Source: Dryomyza anilis (lineage: Eukaryota; Arthropoda; Insecta; Diptera; Dryomyzidae). Taken from it: a DNA stretch of 64,000 nt. The stretch spans positions 49,271,470 through 49,335,469 of the forward strand of contig OX638133.1 of assembly GCA_951804985.1 (NCBI GenBank). The letters are read 5' to 3'. The translations under genes and the position numbers were made by a program. This document shows positions 56,928 to 64,000 of the stretch, one piece after another. The stretch's first letter is position 1; each line of letters starts with the position of its first letter. Under the pieces are notes generated by a model. The model was not told the origin of the DNA, ran no database searches, and saw only the letters and a list, made by a program, of their open reading frames with translations.

Positions 56928-57683
56928 TTATGGTTCTACTATATGATCCTCTATAAGACCTTGCACTTGATTTATTATTTCTTCTTGCTGTGCATGCGGT
57001 ATTTTGTAATTTCGCGTATATACCGGAGTTCTATCCTGCACTTGTATGTGTTGTTCATAAAAATTATTCACATATAAGCATTCCCCTTCTAAATGGAAAA
57101 TGTCTTGAAATTGTCTACATATTTCTATTACGTTTTCCCTTGCTTGCATGTCTAAGTTGTCTAGTCGTATCTCTAATAAAATTTTTTGAAATCTGATTTC
57201 ATTGTGTGGGCTGCTATTGAATGATAGCACGTTAAAATCTTTTAGTGGTTGTATACCTACAGTAGTCCTATGAATTTCCATTGTATTTTCTGTTGTATTA
57301 ATTATTTTAATGTGTTTTATACCATCCGCTGGTACTATTGTATTTGCGACAAATACTCCTTTTTGTATTTCTTTATTGCAAATTATACTATCTTCCATGA
57401 TATTTAATTGAACTGATGTTATTATTTCTGTTCTAGGTGGTATTGTTATATTTCCTATTGTCTTGGTGTTAATATTTATTAGTATAATCAAATCTATTTC
57501 TTTGTAGGATACTGTTAACGTATAGGTTTCATAGTCTATTTTGCAATTGTATTTGGTCAAGAAATCCCTGCCTAAAATGCCATCTGTATTAATGTTTATG
57601 TTATCTTGTACTATATGGAAGCCATGACTTATCTGTTGGCCCTCCAAAAGCATTTTTATGTTAGTGACACCTAAAGATGACAT
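56928..57683 (-). CDS. Element E protease and pol N terminus (251 aa frame)
   Basis: Open frame with DGILGRDFLTKYNCKIDYET, the conserved ILGxDFL block after the active site in gypsy-type aspartic proteases; the catalytic DTG itself should lie in the gag-overlap upstream and is not clear. Then PPRTEIITSVQLN and KEIQKGVFVANTIV, and the pre-RT QDIFHLEGECLYVNNFYEQH and NYKIPHAQQEEI. It overlaps the end of gag (57671), as expected for expression by frameshifting. Confidence 0.8.
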   Translation of the reverse strand: MSSLGVTNIKMLLEGQQISHGFHIVQDNININTDGILGRDFLTKYNCKIDYETYTLTVSYKEIDLIILININTKTIGNITIPPRTEIITSVQLNIMEDSIICNKEIQKGVFVANTIVPADGIKHIKIINTTENTMEIHRTTVGIQPLKDFNVLSFNSSPHNEIRFQKILLEIRLDNLDMQARENVIEICRQFQDIFHLEGECLYVNNFYEQHIQVQDRTPVYTRNYKIPHAQQEEIINQVQGLIEDHIVEP

Positions 57684-58813
57684 CGACCTTTCTGAAATTC
57701 TTGTAATTGTACAAGTCTCCCTTTTTTCTGTATTATACCAGTCCGTTTTATTGTATTATTATCTTCGTTTTCCCTATCTTGATTCCTATCTTCATAATGT
57801 ATGTTATTATTTCTATTGTCATTGTTGTTCCTATTGTTCCTATGTTGATTATTATTGTTTCTATTTTGACTATTGTTGTAGTTATTTCTATTCTGGTTAT
57901 TGTTATGGTTAATTCTATTCTGGTTATGGTTATTATTATTCCTATTTTGGTCATTATTATTGCTATTTCTATTATTATTATAATGATTGTTATTATTGTT
58001 AGTTCTGTTATTCCCACCTCTAGCATACATAATACTGTTCTGCCTGGGTGTTATCTTTACCCCTACGGCAATCTGTATTGCTACATTAAATTTCGTTGCT
58101 CTTGAAGCTAAGACAGTGGCTTTTATTCCATCATTCAACCCATTCTTGAATGCGCTAAGAACTAATTGATCATTTAATAAAACAACTATTTCTCTATTAG
58201 TTTCACTCAGCAATTTGTTATTCGTTTAATGATGCTATTAACGTCTCTATTCTTCCAGCATAAGAATTCACAGATAAATTGCCCTGATATACTTTTGACA
58301 ATTTGTAATGTATCCTTAACGGGTTTTTATTTGGCTTATAAATATCGTTTAATATCTTGCTTAAATCCTCAACCTTTTCTGGTCTTGGTTCTTATAGCAA
58401 TCTATTTTTTACCCTATCTGTCAATTTTGTTTGTAAAATAAATTTAACCAATTTCGTTCTTTCTGTGTCATTTGCTAAAGTCTCTCCATAAAACGTTATT
58501 AAACCCAAGAAATTTGATAGCATTTTTTGTTCGCCATTAAATTCTGGCACTAGCTTATTAGCAGCCAATAACTCAAAAGGTGCCATGATTTTTAATTTTG
58601 GTTTTAAGTGTTTTATTACTTCCTTTCTTATATTTTCAAATGCCTCTTTGGCTTCTGCTAATTCTTTCAAGCTAGTCTTATCTTTAATTCAACTCCAAAG
58701 TTCATCTATTTCTTTATATTTCGTGCTGATATATAAATCAGTATACTCCCTCTTTGGATTTTTCTTTAAATACGCTAGATATTTTATCAATGCCCTAAAT
58801 TCTTCTGTCATTT
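57671..58813 (-). pseudogene. Element E gag with Asn-rich tail
   Basis: Starts MTEEFRALIKYLAYLKKNPK at 58813, with a TGA near 58690. It continues KELAEAKEAFENIRKEV, APFELLAANKLVPEFNGEQK and LANDTERTKLVKFILQTKL to 58392, then a frame change and AFKNGLNDGIKATVLASRA in 58213-57671. The C terminus is a low-complexity run of Asn with Arg, Tyr and His (about residues 70-140 of the last frame) in place of CCHC knuckles. It would build the particle and bind RNA. Antisense ORFs over the Asn tract (for example 57707-58105) are artefacts. Confidence 0.85.
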
Positions 58814-58864
58814 AATGCAATATTTTTGTTTTTATATTTTCATTTTATTATGTATTTTACCCTT

Positions 58865-58866
<2 letters not shown>

Positions 58867-58922
<56 letters not shown>
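58867..58922. repeat. (TA)n microsatellite, about 28 repeats
   Basis: Pure AT dinucleotide run in the non-coding gap between the two 5' ORFs of element E. Predicted IYIYIY peptides on either strand are artefacts. Confidence 0.97.
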
Positions 58923-58926
<4 letters not shown>

Positions 58927-59102
58927 ATAAACTCATATTAATGTTTTTCACGATATGTTTCTTAACATATTTTTTTAAATGGCTATTTACCTTAAACGCC
59001 AATAAAATTAAAACTATTACTAATTTCATATAAAGCAATGTATTTCTATGAACGCGTCATTTGCGCTGCTGCTACTGCTACTGGCAATGTTGTTGTTGTT
59101 TA

Positions 59103-59507
59103 TCACCTCCTCTCTTGATGGTCTCGAACCCATCTCTCAGTTTTCTTATCTTTTGAATTAGTTCCTTTTTTTAACTTTACGTCCGAAGTTATAGGAATTA
59201 TCCTATGCAATTCGGAACGCTGCTGTCTTATTTTAACAGCTCTGCCGCCCCTACTTCTTTTCTTTGTAGTTTGGTTTTCTTGCGTAGCTGCTGCAGATAC
59301 CGCAGCCCTTGTTTTTATAAGGCTCTGGCTTTTTCTTTTGTAGTCCTCAATTGTCAGAGGCTTTGGCCCTGCTGACAAAGAGGTGGCCACGTATTCTGGC
59401 GCAGCTCTAATAGCGTCTTCTATTCCTTCAGGAATATACTCATCTGTCTGCATAGGAGCTTCATTCAGATTCTTGAATAACTCTTGTAGCTGCTCCGTGC
59501 AGTACAT
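59103..59507 (-). CDS. Element E 5' ORF, 134 aa, function unknown
   Basis: Begins MYCTEQLQELFKNLNEAP shortly after the primer-binding site. The C-terminal half is strongly basic (TKKRSRGGRAVKIRQQRS), which would suit nucleic-acid binding. It stands apart from the main gag frame. It could be an upstream accessory ORF or the displaced N terminus of gag. No recognised domain. Confidence 0.6.
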   Translation of the reverse strand: MYCTEQLQELFKNLNEAPMQTDEYIPEGIEDAIRAAPEYVATSLSAGPKPLTIEDYKRKSQSLIKTRAAVSAAATQENQTTKKRSRGGRAVKIRQQRSELHRIIPITSDVKLKKGTNSKDKKTERWVRDHQERR

Positions 59508-59555
59508 TTATTCTCGAGTATTTCCTTTGCCTTGTAAATAAAAAAATGTTTACCG

Positions 59556-59572
59556 TTTTGGCAAGATCGCCA
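59556..59572 (-). other. Primer-binding site of element E
   Basis: The minus strand reads TGGCGATCTTGCCAAAA directly after the LTR end, with no gap. The TGGCGA start resembles the tRNA-Arg-type PBS of 412/mdg1. Confidence 0.8.
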
Positions 59573-59976
59573 TGTAATGTTAGAATTATGGTGGATTTAT
59601 TATATTGGCTAATCAAGCCGATAATGAAGGCAATTATGCCGCTCTTTTTCTTGAATATTGAAACTAGTGCAAATAGCTTTCGCTACCAGATCAATACTGG
59701 TTCTTTATTTGGGCTGTCGCCGTATTTATATCATAATTCTTATTCAATACATTCTTACAATTATCCTACGTATAGCAACATAGTTGCACCTAAAAAGTAT
59801 GCGTATGCATACTGTAAACAATGTCAACGTACGAACGTTCAACGTCCGCTGCTCGCAGCATAGATTGTTTATGTCAGATCTTTTGGTACTGAGCAACAAC
59901 CTCTGCTTAGCATGACTACAATGTCTTGGTCAACATTGTTACTGTTACAGTATGCTTACTATGCATATGTACTACA
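59573..59976 (-). repeat. 5' LTR of element E (404 bp)
   Basis: Nearly identical to 53335-53736. Includes 'gcatactgtaaacaatgtca' and 'cgctgctcgcagcatagatt'. Its outer edge abuts the CAAG duplication. Confidence 0.92.
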
Positions 59977-59980
59977 CAAG

Positions 59981-60407
59981 TCGATGTACAATTTTACCTT
60001 CAAAGGATTTATAAAGACGATGACGATGTATAACCAAGATACTGTTTTAATTCTAGAATAAATATAAATACATTTGATTCATTTTATATTAATTCAATAA
60101 AAATTACTCTCCGAATACTAATGGAGTACCTTTTCTAAATATTCATTAACTACATACCTATTGGTAAGATATATAATTGATGTTTGCTATAAATAATCGT
60201 ACAATCGAAAGATTGTTGCTATAGCAATATGTATCGCATTTGACGGATATTTGAGAGATGGTTGTCTCAAAGACGATCTAAATAATTTGTAAATAACTTG
60301 ATATTTAGGGCTGTGGCATTTCTGGCAATCATCTTTGTTTTCATAGTGTATACAATATAAGGTTGTATTTATATTTTTTAAATTAACTGTGGAAACATTT
60401 GTAGAGT
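59981..60407. other. Continuation of T1 flank; nothing recognised
   Basis: AT-rich DNA after element E. 60361-60407 ('aaggttgtattt', 'gaaacatttgtagagtac') resembles 62553-62595. No gene. Confidence 0.4.
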
Positions 60408-60826
60408 ACACGCTAAGAAAACAATATGTTTTAAAAGTCTTGCTGCAATTATCCTTTTAAATTTACACCTTGTAGCAAATATTTAAACATCCCATAAGTT
60501 TCAATAAAGTTAAGGCAAAACCATTAATATTTTTTAAATATGACGTATATGCAGATAGTTACGAGATGTTTGCCACAAGAGCAATGAAAATTGAGATATT
60601 TACAGTTGACTGATAGCAAACATCCAGAGTTCTTGGACATTAGCAGCAAAACTTTTAAGGTATTTTGACATTTGACTAACATAAAAAAGGAAAATGGCGA
60701 ACTTTTTACTTACGCTCGATTTATCCACAACAATAAAGTAAATCAAATGGTGTAAAAAACAGCCAACTGAAATATTACATTTTAATGGTCGGACTTGGTT
60801 CTTCTGCGAAGAAATTTCAAGTCGTT
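60408..60826 (+). repeat. Family T repeat, copy 2 (empty site for element E)
   Basis: Aligns with 52845-53334. Ends 'gaagaaatttcaagtcgttg', uninterrupted where T1 carries element E. Confidence 0.85.
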
Positions 60827-60853
60827 GTATATATATATATGTATATGTATATA

Positions 60854-60913
<60 letters not shown>
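60827..60913. repeat. (TA)n microsatellite, interrupted
   Basis: AT dinucleotide run with two GT/TT interruptions, immediately after T2. Confidence 0.95.
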
Positions 60914-60915
<2 letters not shown>

Positions 60916-61050
60916 ATTGAATAATATAATTATTTTTTATTCCGTTTTCCTGCTCTGAAATTAATTAAATTGTATTATTTTAATTAAATTATTATTAATT
61001 GAAAAAACATTATCTTTACACGGTGATTTGAACTACACACAGAAAAAAAG

Positions 61051-62231
61051 TGTGTAAATATAACTAAAATGTTAATCAATCCAATTAATTTTTAATTGAA
61101 ACTCCGATGTAACTTTTAATAATAATAGTTTGGCACTACAGTCCTATAAGAACTTAGGCCGAGCTCTCTCACCATTTTGAGCTGTGCGTGTTATATTTGT
61201 ACTCAAAGTAGTGGGACCTACAGTTTATTGCCGAATTCAAACGGCGGGTGAGAGCTTTTCATAGGCAATATTTTACTCTCGTAGGTTTGCCATTTACTGC
61301 CGGGAGGTAGCGCGGTATAGAAAAATGTTTCTATGAAAAGATGTTGTTAGCCCCAGTCCAGGCTTGAACAGTGGACCTTTCGGCTCGCAGTCCAACGCAC
61401 TAACCACTGAGCCACCGCGGCTACTACGATGTAACTTTTAGTAGCATTCAATTCCATATTAGTAATAATGAGAATAGGGTAATTGGAAAAACTTTATTTC
61501 ATTTTTTTGTCATATTGATATTAAAGTTGTTATATATATTAAATTTTTTATTAGGAATTTAAAAATTATTAATTAATTAATTAGTAACACCAATTAAAAA
61601 TTTCATTCAAGAGAATTAAATATTTTGTTAAATTAAATAAAATATTTGTCGAATAGAAACATATGAAAATAAAAATAATTTAATTCAAAATTTAACATAA
61701 AATAAATATTAAATAAGTATTTATACTTTTTTACATGCTTTTTAAAATTCTTTCAACCTAACGAATGTTTTACCGAAGTCAGTTTTCACAACTTCTACAG
61801 ATGGGCAAATTCAAACATACAATGAGCATCATAAGCTGTTTGTTCAAATTCTTGACAGCAAAAATAAATTGATCCATTTAATGCTTTAATAACATAACAT
61901 ACACTAAATAATGCAATATCCTGTTTTAAAATAACAACGTAGAAGAAAATAATGTTAGAAGAATCTGAACGACGCCGACGCTCGAGACGCACAAACAAAA
62001 AACAAAATGAAATCCAGAAGAAAAAAATAGTGTTGGAATTTAAGAAAATGAATAAACAAAAAGTAACAAATAAAAGTAGTTAATACTATTAAAGATTTAG
62101 TTGTATTGAATTTATTTTAAATTAATATTTTAATTAAAAAATATGTAAATACAATTAATTAATTAGTAAATACATTCATATTTTTAATTGGAATACGATT
62201 TTGTTTGCTATTAATATCAATTGTTATATAA
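61051..62231 (+). repeat. Family R repeat, copy 2, interrupted by a SINE
   Basis: Complete counterpart of the split copy R1 (8517-8682 plus 24594-25325). Continuous across the site where element A inserted in R1; interrupted at 61119-61426 by a SINE. About 0.86 kb without the SINE. Confidence 0.88.
61119..61426 (-). mobile_element. tRNA-derived SINE, full-length copy (about 308 bp)
   Basis: On the minus strand it starts GCCGCGGTGGCTCAGTGG, with A box TGGCTCAGTGGT (61403-61414) and B box TGTTCAAGCCT (61360-61370). A tRNA-unrelated body follows, then an (ATT)n 3' tail. A perfect 14-bp duplication CGATGTAACTTTTA flanks it (61105-61118 and 61427-61440), the mark of target-primed insertion. The head resembles a tRNA (GTTGGACTGC anticodon-arm region, perhaps Ser-like), but the anticodon loop is not canonical and it is not a functional tRNA gene. 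Confidence 0.92.
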
Positions 62232-62234
62232 AAC

Positions 62235-62842
62235 GCCAGTACACTTCCACTCGACCACTGTCCATTAATATTGTGCAATTCATTTTGATGTATAATGCCC
62301 AAGTAGCACAATCTACAATATAAATGTGGTGTAAAGCTTCTCACGACATTATTATTCAGTAATTTTTACCGTATAAAAGCTCATAAAGTAGTTATACGGC
62401 TTTTATGTGGTTCAAACGACGTAAGTCTATACAGCAAATGACTATATAAAAGCTATGTAGATGCCGTATAAATGCTATTTGATTACACTAAAAAGGTTTA
62501 TAGGAGCTTATTCCAATTTTCATACAATTATAAATCTGAAATATATACAATAAAAGGTTGTATATCTTTAAATAACTATGTAAACATTTTTAGAGTACAG
62601 TTATACAATACTAATACAATGAAAAAAATATATATATTTATTATTTTTTTATTCCGTTTTTATGCTCTGAAATTAATAAAAATAAAATTGTATTATTTTA
62701 ATTAAATTATTATTAATAGAAAAACATTGTCTTTAAACTATGTTCCACGGTGATTTTAACTGCCTTCCTTCGGATTGCAAAGCCAGTACATTTTCACTCG
62801 ACCACTGTCCATTAATATTGTGCAATTCATTTTGATGTATAA
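62235..62842 (+). repeat. 58-bp direct repeats flanking a family S copy
   Basis: 'gaccactgtccattaatatt' and 'gtgcaattcattttgatgta' blocks occur at 62235-62292 and again at 62785-62842, almost identical. Between them lies family S copy 2 (62297-62535) and AT-rich DNA. Confidence 0.8.
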
Positions 62843-62916
62843 TAATCCAATGTATGTATTGGTGAATTAATTATTAAATTGCAAAATTCATATTATAAAT
62901 GTTTAAATATCATACA

Positions 62917-63190
62917 GTTTTATTCCATATAACGTTTACTTTTTCAGTTGATTGTGCTACTGTCAAACAAATGTTCTTCAATATGATGAACTGTTTGTGA
63001 AGTATACGTTCCAACAAAAACATAAAATACAACATATATGTTTAAATATCATAGTTTTATGCTATATAACGTTTACTTTCTCAGTTGATTGTGCTACTGT
63101 CAAACAAATGTTCTTCAATATGATGAACTGTATGTGAAGAATACGTTTCAACAAAAACATAAAATACAACATATATGTTCCTCATATTGA
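62917..63190 (+). repeat. Tandem duplication, about 137-bp unit, two copies
   Basis: 'gttttattccatataacgtt' at 62917 recurs as 'gttttatgctatataacgtt' at 63054. Both units contain 'caaacaaatgttcttcaata' and end in 'acatatatgtt'. Confidence 0.88.
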
Positions 63191-63603
63191 AGAACGCTGT
63201 TCATTAAAAAAAATTTCTATGAAAATTTATTTTTTCGTTCATTTTTTGCAGTACGTCTCAGTACTCAAGTAGTTCTTGTGTGTTAACATATAATTATATC
63301 TTATATAAGGCTTGCTCGACATGCATAAATTAGTAAAATGTTTTATAATATATTTATTTATAATTACAACTTTTTATTAATAATAAGTTATATTTACAAA
63401 TTTTTTTTTGTCCGAAAAATTTTTGTCGGATAATTTTTTTTACCGTTTTTTTTTTTAATAAAATTTTTACAACACTTTTTTCGAATTATTTTATAATAAA
63501 ATTACAAAAAATATTATGAACAAATCCATCAATATGACAATTCAAATTCATTGTATAAAATATTTTGTTCATATATATAATGAATGCATTCATTAATATG
63601 AGG
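63191..63603. other. AT-rich DNA; nothing recognised
   Basis: Has 'cgttcat'-type short repeats, also seen near 42940-43090. No gene. Confidence 0.35.
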
Positions 63604-64000
63604 GCAATCATGAGGCCCGTCGTAGAGGATATTTACATTCGGATTTATCTATCATAGGATCCGAATCGAATTTGAAGTTCGGATTTATGGCATCACAGGT
63701 TTCGTCGGAACGGATTTTTTGACAGATTTTTGACACTTTTTCTACGAATGCATTGTTGTATCGGAATGTTATTCTTTGTGTGAAAAAATCTTTTGTTTTG
63801 CATTAATTAATGAAGTTTTGCTGTAATTCGTTCTCATGTGATTAATTACAAATGCCGCAGAATCATTTGGTGTTCATGCTTTAAGTCCGGGGTGCTGGAA
63901 ACGTCCGCCAGCTACCTACTTATACAGCAAGATGTAGCTGGCCAAAGATCTGAACTTCACGAATTGACAAGAAACTACTGCACACATTGCAATTAAAAAA
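63604..64000 (+). mobile_element. Gene-fragment-carrying element V, copy 2 (runs off window)
   Basis: Starts GGCCCGTCGTAG at 63604 after 'aatcatga', then follows the inverted counterpart of 27602-27255. It has the terminus that copy 1 lacks. The right part is beyond the window. Confidence 0.65.
63877..63963 (+). pseudogene. RIC1 (Rich)-like gene fragment 3
   Basis: Reads CFKSGVLETSASYLLIQQDV, then AGQRSELH, a diverged copy of fragment 2 (27285-27380) in the opposite orientation. Open over about 29 codons only; not a gene. Confidence 0.6.

Larger units (their letters stand above)
53335..59976 (-). mobile_element. Element E: 412/mdg1-like LTR retrotransposon, 6.6 kb
   Basis: LTRs 53335-53736 and 59573-59976 differ at about a dozen positions in some 400 bp. 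A 4-bp duplication CAAG flanks it (53331-53334 and 59977-59980), and the T2 copy near 60818 shows the empty site. Minus-strand order: 5' LTR, PBS, small ORF, gag, protease, RT, RNase H, (hAT insert plus deletion), integrase, polypurine tract, 3' LTR. It is intact in outline but with frameshifts. Confidence 0.92.

Noticed and set aside
57707..58105. Ile/Val-rich ORFs that look like membrane proteins
   Set aside because: They are other-frame readings of the Asn-rich coding repeat of element E gag.
58815..59038. ORFs with long IYIYIY runs
   Set aside because: Produced by the (TA)n microsatellite.
61350..61420. Functional tRNA gene on the minus strand
   Set aside because: A and B boxes are present, but the anticodon arm and acceptor pairing are not canonical. 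The unit continues into a SINE body with (ATT)n tail and target duplication.

Overview
This window is AT-rich animal DNA, almost certainly from a dipteran and most probably a drosophilid. The main clue is four or five copies of an INE-1/DINE-1-like Helentron relative, recognisable by its 'ttcttgatcagcat' block, the following 'tccgtctgtctg' tract and a terminal hairpin. Other clues are 412/mdg1-like and other Ty3/gypsy retrotransposons, and pieces of a RIC1 ('Rich') homologue. I found no intact single-copy host gene. The window reads as a heterochromatin-like graveyard of nested transposable elements.

Layout. 1-809 is the 3' part of a Tc1-like transposon. 2.57-8.3 kb is one INE-1-like element split by two insertions: a 4.1-kb hAT-like element (8-bp duplication CCCTACAC), which itself holds a foldback palindrome and a second INE-1-like copy, and a second Tc1-like copy (TA duplication). 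8.5-25.3 kb is a deeper stack. A roughly 0.9-kb repeat (family R) is split by gypsy-like element A (minus strand). A is split by gypsy-like element B (minus strand, AGAA duplication inside A's RNase H codons). B is split by a LINE with a 964-codon open ORF (minus strand). A DD41D mariner sits at the A/R junction, and a 1.2-kb tandem duplication spans the B/A junction. 25.7-28 kb holds an inverted-repeat structure that encloses RIC1 gene fragments. 29.2-32.9 kb holds two non-autonomous hAT elements with 8-bp target duplications. 33.3-41.6 kb is a 5'-truncated plus-strand relative of B (element C), interrupted by a PIF/Harbinger transposon with intron-containing transposase and a convergent SANT/Myb-like gene. 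44-46.4 kb is a modular repeat with a 909-bp tandem duplication and a tRNA-derived SINE. 48-50 kb holds a 1.2-kb TIR element in a degenerate T-rich repeat. 51.8-52.4 kb is an LINE reverse-transcriptase fragment. 53.3-60 kb is a 412/mdg1-like LTR element (E, minus strand, CAAG duplication) with a hAT fragment inside. 60.4-64 kb holds further copies of the same repeat families, a full-length SINE with a 14-bp duplication, and a second copy of the RIC1-carrying element that runs off the window.

Most genes here do not work together. They are transposition genes at different stages of decay: integrases, reverse transcriptases, gag and DDE transposases. Retroelements A, B, E, the LINE and the RT fragment all lie on the minus strand; only C is on the plus strand. 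That bias, with the deep nesting, suggests a possible piRNA-source locus, but the sequence alone cannot prove it. The freshest parts by sequence are the LINE ORF, the 909-bp duplication and element E (LTRs differing at about a dozen positions in some 400 bp). All family assignments come from motif reading, without database searches.
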